DNA of 64,000 nucleotides from the NCBI RefSeq assembly GCF_018687635.1, contig NZ_CP061300.1, forward strand, positions 310,001 to 374,000, written 5' to 3'. The notes under the pieces were generated by a model. It did not search any database. It was not told where the DNA came from and was given only the letters and a program-made list of their open reading frames with translations. Made by a program: the position numbers and the translations under genes. Shown here in pieces: positions 36,276-45,563 of this stretch; within the stretch, counting starts at the first letter, position 1; every line of letters starts with the position of its first letter. The stretch is from Polynucleobacter sp. MWH-Braz-FAM2G. Its GTDB lineage: Bacteria; Pseudomonadota; Gammaproteobacteria; Burkholderiales; Burkholderiaceae.

Positions 36276-37349
36276 TCAGAGGTGTAGACACTTAGGGGTT
36301 TTAAATTTCACAATCCTGGTGTAAGTCCAAACATAGATGATAGTGAAGAGCAGGGTTGCAATCATGAGAATGGTGCTTGATTGCCACCACAGAATAGCGG
36401 GTGTAACACTAATCACTGCCAAAATCCAAAGGTAGGGAGCCGTTCTAGCGTTAGTAGAGAACCAATTCTTATCTTGATGGCTTGAGCTAAGCACGCGGCG
36501 ATAGATCAGCGTATGAAAGTGAATGCCATCTGGCTGGCCTGGACTTTTGCCTTGGTGGATCTTTCTTCTGTAAATTGTGAAGAGCGTTTCCAAGATAGGG
36601 TATCCATTAATTAACAGGGCAAACCATGGCGAGACTTCTGGGTGTCTGGAGGTGAGCATGACGGATAGTGTTGCAATCCAGAAGCCAATCAAATAAGCAC
36701 CGCCATCTCCTAAAAATATGAGGCCACGCGGATAATTCCAAATAAAAAAACCTAAGATAGCGGCAGCCATTACCAGCGCTAGATAAATCATGGCATAGTC
36801 TGAAAAAACATAGCCTAAATAAGCAAGTGCAAGCAGAGTAATGATTCCCACCATACTTGCTAGGCCATTAAACCCATCAATAATATTGTAGGCATTTGCA
36901 ACGCCTGTAATAGCAAAAATGGTGAATATCGCACTAATACCTGGAAGCGCTAGGATGATGTCCAATACAGGAATATCTAATCTCACCACTTGTGCTTGCA
37001 ATAAATAAATTGCCAATGCAGCAGAGACCGCAGTGAAAAACAGACGCTTTTTAACGCTAATTTTTTTTGTCAGATCTTCTGCTAACCCAATTAGGAATGT
37101 GGGAATGGCGCAGACTAAAAGAGTTAACTCCATTAAATAGTTTGGAGAGTTTGTTAGCTTTAGTAGGATGGCGCATAAAACTGAAAGAGCGATAGAGACA
37201 CCGCCAATACGCGGGACAACTATAGTGTGAAATTTTTGAGGACCCGAGAGATCAAAGTCACCTGTTGTTCCGCTATGTAAATGTTTAAAGCGGATAATTA
37301 AAAAGGTCGCAATAAAAGATACAAAGAATGCGGTTAATAGGCTAGACAT
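36276..37349 (-). CDS. WecA/WbpL-family UDP-HexNAc:polyprenol-phosphate transferase
   Basis: A 357-residue integral membrane enzyme with about ten to eleven helices. Family marks are PRIGGVSIAL, GLAEDLTKK, NAYNIIDGFNGLASM, FLGDGGAYLIGF and the cytosolic loop RRKIHQGKSPGQPDGIHFHT that carries the HxH-type site. Such proteins transfer a HexNAc-1-phosphate from UDP-HexNAc to undecaprenyl phosphate. It is the last gene of a minus-strand operon and is a third potential initiating enzyme in the window. Confidence 0.85.
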   Translation of the reverse strand: MSSLLTAFFVSFIATFLIIRFKHLHSGTTGDFDLSGPQKFHTIVVPRIGGVSIALSVLCAILLKLTNSPNYLMELTLLVCAIPTFLIGLAEDLTKKISVKKRLFFTAVSAALAIYLLQAQVVRLDIPVLDIILALPGISAIFTIFAITGVANAYNIIDGFNGLASMVGIITLLALAYLGYVFSDYAMIYLALVMAAAILGFFIWNYPRGLIFLGDGGAYLIGFWIATLSVMLTSRHPEVSPWFALLINGYPILETLFTIYRRKIHQGKSPGQPDGIHFHTLIYRRVLSSSHQDKNWFSTNARTAPYLWILAVISVTPAILWWQSSTILMIATLLFTIIYVWTYTRIVKFKTPKCLHL

Positions 37350-37451
37350 TGAATTATTATAAATTCTCCAATCAATATTTACCTGAAAACCTGAGGGTAT
37401 TACTGAGATAAATTGCTTTAAAAGGGCATTTATTGGGGTAGTTGCTAGTGC

Positions 37452-38405
37452 TTATCGTTGGCTTGATCGACCTTTTGCATTCTCTTGCTGAATCACTCTG
37501 AGTAATTCAGCAATTCCTTCTGCGAGGTTCGATTGACTCGCAATAGGGTTTGGAATTACTACTTCAGACCTAAACTGCACCGCGCGTTGGTATTGCGTAC
37601 TTTTAATATCCGCTTGAGTGACTATTCTGAGATTGCGTTTGTAGATTCTCTTGAAGATGGCGAGCATTTGCGCAATTGAAGTCGAGACTTCGGAGGCAAT
37701 AATCTTGATATGGATTCCTGATGTTTTTTCAAGATGATTGACTGTGTAGATGATTTTCTGGGCTGCAACCCTGGCGCTAATATAGTCCCGCATGGTTTCA
37801 AGAGGAACGTAAATATGAATCACTTCATTCGATATTGCTCTGCGCACCATCTCCGCTAGCAGTCCTTGTTGCTTACCATTTTTTTGTTTAAAGCCATACA
37901 GCGTGGTAATGCGACAAGAAATGACGGTAGACCCCTCTCCATGCTGGTTTAGGGCATTCGCAATCGATTCTTGCTGTAATTTGCTGTGTCCGTAGGCATT
38001 AATGGGTGATGGTAGGGTTGACTCATGAATGGGTTCATCATGTTTTCCAGCGTAAATAGCGCCTGCAGAGCTTGCAAATACAAAGGTTCCGACCTTTAGA
38101 TTGATCCCTTCATTGGTTAATAAAGTATCAATGAATGACTTCAGAATATAGGTTTCATCTGCCAATTCTTCAGCAGTGCTGTGCATCGTACCAATACCTG
38201 CAGCCCAGTATATTTGCCAATGTCGTCCTTGGACTTGTGAAACGAATTCACATACTGCATTTTTAAATTCTTCGCAGGCACGTTCTTTGTTATGCCAGCT
38301 TAATTGAATTTGAGGATCAAATAGAGTATCTGAGGAAGAAATGAACTCTTGGCATAAGGCGCCACCTAATAAGCCCCCTTTACCAATCACCCAGATGAAA
38401 GCCAT
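37452..38405 (-). CDS. NAD-dependent SDR epimerase/dehydratase
   Basis: A 317-residue extended SDR with IWVIGKGGLLGGALCQEF as the nucleotide-binding loop, FASSAGAIYAGKHDEPIHES and YGHSK as the active-site pair near 137-141. It probably makes or modifies the sugar used by the neighbouring GtrB-like transferase. Its specific reaction is not recognisable. It starts 2 bp after the GT2 stop and is followed by 102 bp before the WecA-like gene. Confidence 0.7.
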   Translation of the reverse strand: MAFIWVIGKGGLLGGALCQEFISSSDTLFDPQIQLSWHNKERACEEFKNAVCEFVSQVQGRHWQIYWAAGIGTMHSTAEELADETYILKSFIDTLLTNEGINLKVGTFVFASSAGAIYAGKHDEPIHESTLPSPINAYGHSKLQQESIANALNQHGEGSTVISCRITTLYGFKQKNGKQQGLLAEMVRRAISNEVIHIYVPLETMRDYISARVAAQKIIYTVNHLEKTSGIHIKIIASEVSTSIAQMLAIFKRIYKRNLRIVTQADIKSTQYQRAVQFRSEVVIPNPIASQSNLAEGIAELLRVIQQENAKGRSSQR

Positions 38406-38407
38406 GG

Positions 38408-39394
38408 TTATTTAGATGGTCGAGTGGGTTTGGATGTCACCACATATAGCGGTTTGCCCATCACAATGCCTGTAGTCAGGGCAAGGTACTCAGCCACTAC
38501 CCCCAGTGAGACCATGATCAGTCCAGAGAAGAAGGAAATGATGATCAGCAGAGAGGTCCAGCCTTGTATTGGAGTAGATTCTATAAATTTGGAGTAGAGT
38601 GCGTACCCCGATAAAAATAGCGCAAGGAAGAAAGAGATGCCGCCCATGATGGTGATGAGTCTTAATGGACGGGTGCCCGATGTCAGCACCATTCTCCAAA
38701 AATGATTTAACAACATGCCAAAGGAATAGCTTGATGGCCTATCTTCACCTCGCAGGAGCATTGGGGCATAGCCAACTCTATTCGCAATCCAAAATAAGGC
38801 TACATCTAAATACACACCATTCCCGCAGTAGGCTGCCAAGATTCTGGCGATTTCTCCTTCTATGAGGCGAAAGCTATTAAATACACCGCTTTGATATTGC
38901 GCTCCCAAAAATTGGAGCGCTAACTTTTTGGCAAATTTGCTACAGAAGTTTCTAAAGACACCATGCGGCGGAGGATTGATGGGTTGAGCATAAATAATTT
39001 GAAAATTACCCTCCACAGCAATATCTAGCATAGCTCCAATTTCATGAGGATTTTGTTGACCATCTTCATCCATGGTAACTACCCAATTGCCAGCAGCGCT
39101 TGCCATGCCTGCTAGAGTTGCTGCATGCTGACCAAAGTTACGGGATAACCAAATGGGTTTAACGAACCTATATTGCTCGGCCAGCTCCTCCAATACGCGA
39201 TCCGAACGATCGGGACCACTATCGTGAATCAAGAGCACTTCTTTAATGGTGAATGCTATTCCCTTGGGCGAATGATGAATGCCATTTGTAAAAGTCGATA
39301 TCTCTTGAATGAGTCCCGGCAAGCTACTTTCACCCCTGTAAACAGGAATCACAACTGAAATCGTTATAGGAGAGTCATCTATCGAAGCGTTCAT
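38408..39394 (-). CDS. Polyprenyl-phosphate glycosyltransferase (GtrB/ArnC/DPM-like GT2)
   Basis: A 328-residue GT2 enzyme with an N-terminal catalytic domain (SVVIPVYRGESSLPGLIQEI; VVTMDEDGQQNPHEIGAML with the DxD near 105) and two C-terminal membrane helices at about 246-267 and 281-305. This arrangement is typical of enzymes that make undecaprenyl-phosphate-linked sugars on the inner leaflet, used later by a GT-C transferase. The adjacent upstream gene is such a membrane protein, overlapping by 4 bp. Confidence 0.85.
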   Translation of the reverse strand: MNASIDDSPITISVVIPVYRGESSLPGLIQEISTFTNGIHHSPKGIAFTIKEVLLIHDSGPDRSDRVLEELAEQYRFVKPIWLSRNFGQHAATLAGMASAAGNWVVTMDEDGQQNPHEIGAMLDIAVEGNFQIIYAQPINPPPHGVFRNFCSKFAKKLALQFLGAQYQSGVFNSFRLIEGEIARILAAYCGNGVYLDVALFWIANRVGYAPMLLRGEDRPSSYSFGMLLNHFWRMVLTSGTRPLRLITIMGGISFFLALFLSGYALYSKFIESTPIQGWTSLLIIISFFSGLIMVSLGVVAEYLALTTGIVMGKPLYVVTSKPTRPSK

Positions 39395-40659
39395 TTGGGT
39401 GTCTGAATAACTATTGCTGGGGAGGTATCTTTGGTGGGAAAGTAATAACCGAGCTCCATTGCGCGTTGCAAAGTTTTTACTGCATATTCTGTAGAGGGAT
39501 GTTGCAATACCCCGCTTTCTAGATCATTGTATCTGGCGGCAATATTTTCTTGGCCATGAGCAAACCAATAGCTGAAAATGATGAGTGAGAAGAAAAATCC
39601 TGCGCCTACTGCCCTTGCTCTTGTTCTCGCTGAAGACGCACTTAATAAACACGTTAAGTACACGATTGCGGTCAGTATGAGGGAATAGGTGGTATATCTA
39701 CTGCCTTGACCAGTCCGTATACCAATTCCACCTCGCGTAATGGCATTCGTTACAGCAGTTACCCCTAGATAGGCTGTCAGCCAGAATAAAAAAGGATATT
39801 TCGCATGCAGGAACTTCGCTCTTAATAGAAGATAGGCGGTGAAGATGATTCCAAGCCCGATGGAAACCTTGTAGGTATTTCCAATATTGCCCAAAAAGCC
39901 AAATGCATAAGTAATTAAATATAGGGGATTTTGTAATGCCAGCAGCACATTAGGATGGCTTGCGGGTTGAACGTATCCAAGGATGGGGAAGTAGATTAGT
40001 AATACAAGTCCAACCACTACAACGCTAATAAAAAGATGACGCCATTCTTTTTGAGATAGGTAGTAAAGAAAAATGACTGGTACAACGCAGATACCTCCTC
40101 CGCTAGTGAAGATGGCGCAAATAAAAAAACTCAGGGCAAGCGCTACGCTCCCAGAAGTTAAAAAATAAATGGATAAGAGACAAAAGAAGACTTGGAAATA
40201 GTGCTGTACCCCAGCCATTGCCATCGTCATTAATTCGTAATGAGAAAGGCACATCATGCCAATTAGAATCGGAGAAAACTCTATTAAGTTAACTTGATTA
40301 CTTTTGGCATATTTCCAAAAAAACAGAACAATCAAAAACCAGCCCAGATTGCCAATCCAAATCATCCAAACAAAATCAAATCTTCCAGTCAGTTTCACCA
40401 TAGACAAACTAATTAGGTTGTCTAGAAATATCCGGTGCTCATTGTTTTGAGAGAAAAGATGAAGGAATTTCTGAGTAAAACTAAGGTCTGGGAGCGGATT
40501 TAGAAATCCAAAAATTGCATCGAAATCATCTCGGTAGGGCATTCCGCTTGCATAGCGATGAATGATGTACAGGTGAATAACCGTAGCAAGAAGAGAGCAG
40601 CCAATGACGCACCAAAAATAAAAGGCGCGCGGGCGATGCGATAGTTGGCTTACAGTCAT
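39391..40659 (-). CDS. GT-C-like polytopic membrane glycosyltransferase
   Basis: A 422-residue membrane protein with about eleven hydrophobic segments. The first periplasmic loop contains YRDDFDAIF and NNEHRIFLDNL, the acidic positions expected of GT-C enzymes that take the sugar from an undecaprenyl-phosphate carrier. No soluble domain or signature beyond topology was identified. Coupled by 4 bp to the GtrB-like gene, it probably transfers that sugar onto the glycan outside. It is the first gene of the minus-strand operon. Confidence 0.65.
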   Translation of the reverse strand: MTVSQLSHRPRAFYFWCVIGCSLLATVIHLYIIHRYASGMPYRDDFDAIFGFLNPLPDLSFTQKFLHLFSQNNEHRIFLDNLISLSMVKLTGRFDFVWMIWIGNLGWFLIVLFFWKYAKSNQVNLIEFSPILIGMMCLSHYELMTMAMAGVQHYFQVFFCLLSIYFLTSGSVALALSFFICAIFTSGGGICVVPVIFLYYLSQKEWRHLFISVVVVGLVLLIYFPILGYVQPASHPNVLLALQNPLYLITYAFGFLGNIGNTYKVSIGLGIIFTAYLLLRAKFLHAKYPFLFWLTAYLGVTAVTNAITRGGIGIRTGQGSRYTTYSLILTAIVYLTCLLSASSARTRARAVGAGFFFSLIIFSYWFAHGQENIAARYNDLESGVLQHPSTEYAVKTLQRAMELGYYFPTKDTSPAIVIQTPK

Positions 40660-40795
40660 TAGGAAATTATAATATTTATAGCTGTTTTATGACTTTTAAT
40701 GGTCTAACCCTGTTTAAGACAGTATCCTCAAAAGTAAAGTCAGTGCTTTGTTTGGATTCATTTACTAATGAAGATGCTCAGAAAGCGCTACTGTT

Positions 40796-41815
40796 TTAAG
40801 GCACCAAACTTAAGAACAAATACTCTAAGAAAATGATGATATGAACGATACCTTGCAGTAGGGTAGTTCTGCCAATGGCCAGCGTGAGTGCCCCAATAAA
40901 GAAGCTGAGATACATCAACACCATATTCAGTTCGCTAATACCTAAGCTCAGGGGTAAATTGAAAAAGATGGCAATCGCTGCCACAGTCGGAATCGTTAAG
41001 CCAATACTTGCTAAAGCGGAACCTAGGGCTAAGTTCAGACTGCTTTGTAAGCGATTGGCTTTGGCTGCTCGCACCGCAGCAAAGCCTTCAGGCATTAAGA
41101 CGAGAAGTGCGATGGCAATACCAACAATGGTCTTGGGTGCACCAGCAGCATCAACCGCTCTTTCTATGGCAGGGCTGAGTAATTCTGCAAGACCGACTAC
41201 CGTAATGAGTGAGAGTATTAATAACACTGCACTGACGCTCGTTTTCAGATTGCTGGGCTTTTGGGCATGTACATTTTTATCGGTTTTCTTCTCTTTTGTT
41301 TTGGGTAAGTAGTAGTCACGATGAGTCACTGTTTGAAAGAACAGAAAAGCAATATAGAGAGAAAATGAGGCTATGCCTGCAAAAGCCAATTGGCTTTTAG
41401 TAAAGTCGGGGCCTGGTGTCGTCACGGTGACATTGGGCATCACCAAAATAAAGGTTGCCAATGCGGTGAGGACTGCCAATGCGGAGTTCGTGCCTTCATT
41501 TCGAAAGCTCATTTCGTGATGGGTCAGGCCACCCATAAAAATACATAAACCAATCACACCGTTAATCACAATCATGACGGTAGCAAATACCGCATCTCGG
41601 GCAATAAATTCTGCTCCATCATGACCGGTCAGCATCATCGAGATAATTAAAGAGACTTCAATAATGGTCACGCTGATAGAGAGCACTAAAGTGCCATACG
41701 GCTCACCGGTCTTATGAGCAATTACTTCCGCATGATGAACTGCAGAGAGAACTGCACCAATTAGTGTGATGCTCATCAGAACAATGAACCAAGTTTGGCT
41801 AAGTAAGGCAGTCAT
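40796..41815 (-). CDS. Calcium (sodium/potassium):proton antiporter, CaCA superfamily (ChaA-like)
   Basis: A 339-residue polytopic inner-membrane protein with about eleven helices and the two duplicated CaCA motifs: AHKTGEPYGTLVLSISVTII near the N-terminus and VLMPEGFAAVRAAKANRLQS, then LNLALGSALASIGLTIP, in the second half. The length and motifs fit the ChaA-like group of cation/proton antiporters. It is transcribed away from cbiX and is a stand-alone gene unrelated to the polysaccharide locus. Confidence 0.85.
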   Translation of the reverse strand: MTALLSQTWFIVLMSITLIGAVLSAVHHAEVIAHKTGEPYGTLVLSISVTIIEVSLIISMMLTGHDGAEFIARDAVFATVMIVINGVIGLCIFMGGLTHHEMSFRNEGTNSALAVLTALATFILVMPNVTVTTPGPDFTKSQLAFAGIASFSLYIAFLFFQTVTHRDYYLPKTKEKKTDKNVHAQKPSNLKTSVSAVLLILSLITVVGLAELLSPAIERAVDAAGAPKTIVGIAIALLVLMPEGFAAVRAAKANRLQSSLNLALGSALASIGLTIPTVAAIAIFFNLPLSLGISELNMVLMYLSFFIGALTLAIGRTTLLQGIVHIIIFLEYLFLSLVP

Positions 41816-41937
41816 GAGGATGTCATTTCGAGATGGTCAGTAAGAATGTATTTGTAAATCAGAGTAAGCTATGAACATTCAGCATTAGGGGCGGTTTACC
41901 TATGCTAATCCTTCATTATGAGAGTGTATAACTATCC

Positions 41938-42300
41938 ATGAAAGCTATTATTTTATTTGGTCACGGGGCACGAGATCCTCGCTGGCGTGAGCCATTTGAC
42001 CGACTGGCAAGCTTATGGCAAATGCAGCATCCTGATATTTTGGTAGAGCTAGCCTTTTTGGAGATGATGCAACCCTCACTGGAACAAGCGGTTGCTAGTT
42101 TGGTCGCCAAGGGTGCAAATGAACTAACTATCGTGCCAGTATTTTTCGGGCAGGGCGGTCACTTAAGAAATGACTTTCCACTGCTATTAGAAGAGTGCAG
42201 GGTGAAATTTCCGAATGTGCAATTACGCGCGACGAGCGCAGTCGGTGATGATGATGCTGTCTTGCAAGCGATTGTCGATTTCGGAGCGAGAGCTCTCTGA
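41938..42300 (+). CDS. cbiX: Sirohydrochlorin chelatase-like protein (CbiX/SirB short form)
   Basis: A 120-residue single-domain chelatase. ILFGHGARDPRWREPF has the first metal-binding histidine, and VPVFFGQGGHLRNDFPLLLE the second. Short CbiX-type proteins insert iron or cobalt into sirohydrochlorin; next to cobA and a sulfite reductase, iron insertion for siroheme is the likely role. Its last 78 bp overlap the 3' end of cobA on the other strand. No clear ribosome-binding site precedes the ATG. Confidence 0.85.
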   Translation: MKAIILFGHGARDPRWREPFDRLASLWQMQHPDILVELAFLEMMQPSLEQAVASLVAKGANELTIVPVFFGQGGHLRNDFPLLLEECRVKFPNVQLRATSAVGDDDAVLQAIVDFGARAL

Positions 42301-43089
42301 GTGTTCGCTGCTGGAAGAGTGCTTTCTTAAAGCCTCGCCAATCATGATGAGTGCTGGTGAGTTGCTGTCAAACCATTGATCTGCTTTTCCAGAGGCCAAA
42401 TCTTGTAGTGTGCTAGTCCATAAGCGTTCGCGCGCAGTACTGACTGCCTCCAAAATATGAACAGGAGTATCGCTTTTTTGATTCGGGCTTTGCTCAATGA
42501 GATGCTGGGCAATATGCGCTGCATCTTTGCGACCCATGTAATAGACTAAAGTATCTGCAGCGGGATTGGAGATCGGCCCTGTAGGGAGATGATCAGGAAC
42601 ATTCTCTGTTCCTTGGGAAAGTGTCACAAATGCCACGCTACGAGAAACTCCACGTAATGTGAGCGATTGCTGAATACTGGCTGCTCCCGCTAAAGCCGCA
42701 GTAATCCCTGGCACCACTTCAACTTCAATACCTTCTTGTTTTAGAGTCTGAATTTCTTCATCGGCACGACCAAAGAGCATGGGGTCTCCGCCTTTGAGGC
42801 GAACAATGACTCGGTGCTTTTGCGCAGCATCTACAAGGCGCTTATTAATGAACTGCTGGGCTGAAGAAAGTTTGCCGCAACGTTTACCTACCTCAACCAA
42901 AACCGCTTGAGGACAGAGTGTCAGCATCTCAGGATCTACCAAGGCATCATAGAACACAATATCTGCTTGAGCTAACAGTTTGGCGCCTCGAACTGTAATA
43001 AGGTCTACTGCACCAGGGCCAGCACCCACGAGATAGACTTTTCCAAGTGGATGGCTGTTCATTTCGATACTAGTGCCCCGGATGGTCAT
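42223..43089 (-). CDS. cobA: Uroporphyrinogen-III C-methyltransferase
   Basis: A 288-residue SUMT enzyme that methylates uroporphyrinogen III at C2 and C7 to precorrin-2, the first step to siroheme. Family marks are VYLVGAGPGAVDLITVRGAK, DIVFYDALV, GKRCGKLSS, VRLKGGDPMLFGRADEEI, VVPGITAALAGAAS and LVYYMGRKD. The frame runs up to 43140, but ATG 43089 (just after the DUF934 stop) or ATG 43062 gives the normal N-terminus. It is the third gene of the cysI-DUF934-cobA operon and overlaps cbiX convergently. Confidence 0.92.
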   Translation of the reverse strand: MTIRGTSIEMNSHPLGKVYLVGAGPGAVDLITVRGAKLLAQADIVFYDALVDPEMLTLCPQAVLVEVGKRCGKLSSAQQFINKRLVDAAQKHRVIVRLKGGDPMLFGRADEEIQTLKQEGIEVEVVPGITAALAGAASIQQSLTLRGVSRSVAFVTLSQGTENVPDHLPTGPISNPAADTLVYYMGRKDAAHIAQHLIEQSPNQKSDTPVHILEAVSTARERLWTSTLQDLASGKADQWFDSNSPALIMIGEALRKHSSSSEHSESSRSEIDNRLQDSIIITDCARRA

Positions 43090-43097
43090 GATGACTT

Positions 43098-43673
43098 TTA
43101 AGCGCTCAAGGTAGCTAAAGTGGTTCTTGCTCCACGCCAACTATTTTGAGTAGCCACTGTATAAAGATCAAATTGCTTGAGGGCAATGTCTAAGTTTTGA
43201 TCTGGACGAAGCGCAAAACTATCAAAGCCCACACGTGCACCTTGTAAGAGTTGATCGATGAGGACATCACCAATCGCACGGATCTCACCAGTCCATTGAA
43301 AACGGTCTCTGAGTAGGGCTGCAGTACTAAAGCTTCTGCCGTCCCTAAAAATTGGGAAGTGCGCAGCCACTAAAGGCCAAACGGATTTGCCAGCCTCAAT
43401 CACATCCGCATGCTTAAGGATGTCGTCATCAGTAGCAAACCAAACGCCAATCTGACCATTCTGAGCTTTGGCAATCACATCAGCTTCATGATGATGCTCA
43501 AGCCACCAAGTAAACGGGACTAAAACTTTGTGAGCACCATGATCTAAATCGGGCAGGCCACCCTCATCTTGGCTGCCACTCCATACTTGCCATTCATTTG
43601 GAATCAGCACAGGCTTTCCGCCCTTGGGAAAATACACAATTTCTGAATGGGAGGTGATATTCAATTGGCTCAT
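43098..43673 (-). CDS. DUF934 protein, sulfite-reductase associated
   Basis: A 191-residue soluble protein of the DUF934 family, found next to ferredoxin-type sulfite reductases in proteobacteria. Recognisable segments are RDGRSFSTAALLRDRFQW (near 110-128), GEIRAIGDVLIDQL and the region FDSFALRPDQN. It is thought to support sulfite reduction but its biochemistry is not established. It overlaps the cysI-like gene by 4 bp and precedes cobA, so all three are cotranscribed. Confidence 0.85.
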   Translation of the reverse strand: MSQLNITSHSEIVYFPKGGKPVLIPNEWQVWSGSQDEGGLPDLDHGAHKVLVPFTWWLEHHHEADVIAKAQNGQIGVWFATDDDILKHADVIEAGKSVWPLVAAHFPIFRDGRSFSTAALLRDRFQWTGEIRAIGDVLIDQLLQGARVGFDSFALRPDQNLDIALKQFDLYTVATQNSWRGARTTLATLSA

Positions 43674-45370
43674 GCTACTTCCCTATCTTTTTTCTTGGCG
43701 TTCTTGTATGCCGCCTCTTTAAATGGAATTACGCCTAGGCGACGATAAGTCTCAATGAAAGGCTCATCACCATTACGCTGAGCAACATAAGTATTGATGA
43801 TGTTGGTCATCACATCTGGAATTTCATCGGCATAGAAAGAGGGTCCAATCACTTTACCAATCGAGGCATCGTTGCCTTGCTCACCACCTAAGGTGATTTG
43901 ATACCACTCTTCACCATCTTTATCGACACCTAAAACACCAATATTGCCAACGTGATGGTGTCCACAAGAATTGATGCAACCAGAAATGTTCAGGCTGATA
44001 TCACCTAGATCAAACAAGTAATCAAGATCATCAAAACGTTCTTGAATCGCTTTAGCAATCGGAAGTGATTTGGCATTGGCTAATGAGCAGAAATCCCCGC
44101 CTGGACAAGCAATGATGTCAGTAAGTAATCCAATGTTTGGCAATGCTACTTTTTGCCTCTTCGCTTCTTGCCATAGCTCATAGAGCTTGGCTTGTTCAAC
44201 ATCGGCTAGCACCAGATTTTGTTCATGGGTAACGCGTAGTTCGCCAAAGCTATATTGGTCTGCCAGATCTGCAATCGCATACATCTGCGCAGTAGTGGCA
44301 TCACCAGGGGCTACCGAACCATGAGGTTTGAGTGACAGAATCACGCTGGCATAGCCTAGCACTTGATGCGGTTTGACGTTGCGCTCTAACCAACGTGTGA
44401 AAGCTGCTTTGTCCGCTTCAGAAGCTTGGTTAATTACTTGCTCGAAACTTAATGCAGGTAAATTTTTGTAAGCAGGTTTGGTGAAGTGTTTGGCAACACG
44501 CTCCCACTCGGCTTGGGTGAAGTTGTCATTCCCATTTTTAATGTGAGCCCATTCACCTTCAACTTGGCGAGCAAATTCTTCTGGACCCAAAGCTTTGACT
44601 AAAATCTTGATGCGAGCCTTATATAAGTTATCTCTTCTGCCGAAACGGTTATAAACCCGCAGCAAAGCGGTGAGATAGCTGGGCAAGAATTGCCAAGGTA
44701 AATCCTGCTTAATGAGTGAGCCTAGGATTGGTGTGCGACCCATGCCGCCTCCCGCATAGATGTCAGCAGTTAGTTCACCATTATTTATATTGGGGGTTTT
44801 CTTGAGCTCGATACCAACATCGTGGCAGAGTAATACAGTACGGTCTTCTTTAGCCCCATTGACTGCAAATTTAAATTTGCGTGGCAGGTGGGCGAATTCT
44901 GGATGAAGCGTAGACCATTGACGTAATAGTTCACAAATTGGACGCGTATCAACATACTCATCAGCGGCAACCCCTGCAAATGCATCGCTCGTAATATTAC
45001 GAATACAGTTGCCTGATGTTTGAATCGCATGCATTTCTACTTTGGCAAGCTCAGCCAAAATATCGGGCGTCTCTTCGAGAGTGACCCAGTTGTATTGAAT
45101 GTTCTGACGGGTTGTGAAATGACCATAGCCGCGGTCATACTTTTCAGAGATGAGTGCGAGCGTACGTAATTGTTTTGCACTCAATAATCCATAAGGGATA
45201 GCAACACGCAACATGTAAGCATGGCGTTGGTGATACAAACCATTTTGTAAACGTAAGGGGCGGAATTCTTCTTCGGCTAAGCTACCGTTTAAACGTCTGG
45301 TAACTTGGTCGCGAAATTGGGCAACTCGTTGATCTACAAGGGTTTGGTCAATGGCGTCGTATTTATACAT
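43670..45370 (-). CDS. Sulfite (nitrite) reductase hemoprotein, CysI-like
   Basis: A 566-residue siroheme and iron-sulfur enzyme. Two halves are visible, each with a ferredoxin-like and a catalytic domain; the cofactor-binding cysteines are in CPGGDFCSLANAKSLP and NISGCINSCGHHHVGNIG near the C-terminus. TTRQNIQYNWV and TSGNCIRNITSDAFAG are also typical. It reduces sulfite to sulfide for assimilation. The frame extends to GTG 45406, but ATG 45370 (YKYDAIDQTLVDQR) is the usual start. It heads the siroheme operon. Confidence 0.9.
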   Translation of the reverse strand: MYKYDAIDQTLVDQRVAQFRDQVTRRLNGSLAEEEFRPLRLQNGLYHQRHAYMLRVAIPYGLLSAKQLRTLALISEKYDRGYGHFTTRQNIQYNWVTLEETPDILAELAKVEMHAIQTSGNCIRNITSDAFAGVAADEYVDTRPICELLRQWSTLHPEFAHLPRKFKFAVNGAKEDRTVLLCHDVGIELKKTPNINNGELTADIYAGGGMGRTPILGSLIKQDLPWQFLPSYLTALLRVYNRFGRRDNLYKARIKILVKALGPEEFARQVEGEWAHIKNGNDNFTQAEWERVAKHFTKPAYKNLPALSFEQVINQASEADKAAFTRWLERNVKPHQVLGYASVILSLKPHGSVAPGDATTAQMYAIADLADQYSFGELRVTHEQNLVLADVEQAKLYELWQEAKRQKVALPNIGLLTDIIACPGGDFCSLANAKSLPIAKAIQERFDDLDYLFDLGDISLNISGCINSCGHHHVGNIGVLGVDKDGEEWYQITLGGEQGNDASIGKVIGPSFYADEIPDVMTNIINTYVAQRNGDEPFIETYRRLGVIPFKEAAYKNAKKKDREVA

Positions 45371-45424
45371 AAGACCGTTATTGTCATATTTCGTAGATAT
45401 TCCCACAAATAATTAAAAGTTGAT

Positions 45425-45450
45425 TCTATATATCTAAAAACATATATAGA
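45425..45450. promoter_or_regulatory. Perfect inverted repeat in divergent promoter region
   Basis: TCTATATAT and ATATATAGA form 9-bp arms with an 8-bp spacer, between the divergent cysI-like and serine-hydrolase genes. Symmetry and position suggest a regulator site, for example for sulfur-assimilation control, but no regulator gene is adjacent. Confidence 0.5.
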
Positions 45451-45563
45451 TATGAAAAAGCCTGAATAAAGCCAAAAATCTGCTTCAATAGCCTCTGAGG
45501 GATAAAAATCCCCTGTTATTGCAAGCAATTACAACAATAAGAAACACAGACTGGAGACAAAAA

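Noticed and set aside
40875..41312. 145-codon plus-strand frame within the antiporter gene
   Set aside because: Exact antisense of the CaCA coding sequence with alanine- and lysine-rich low-complexity translation; a shadow of the real gene.
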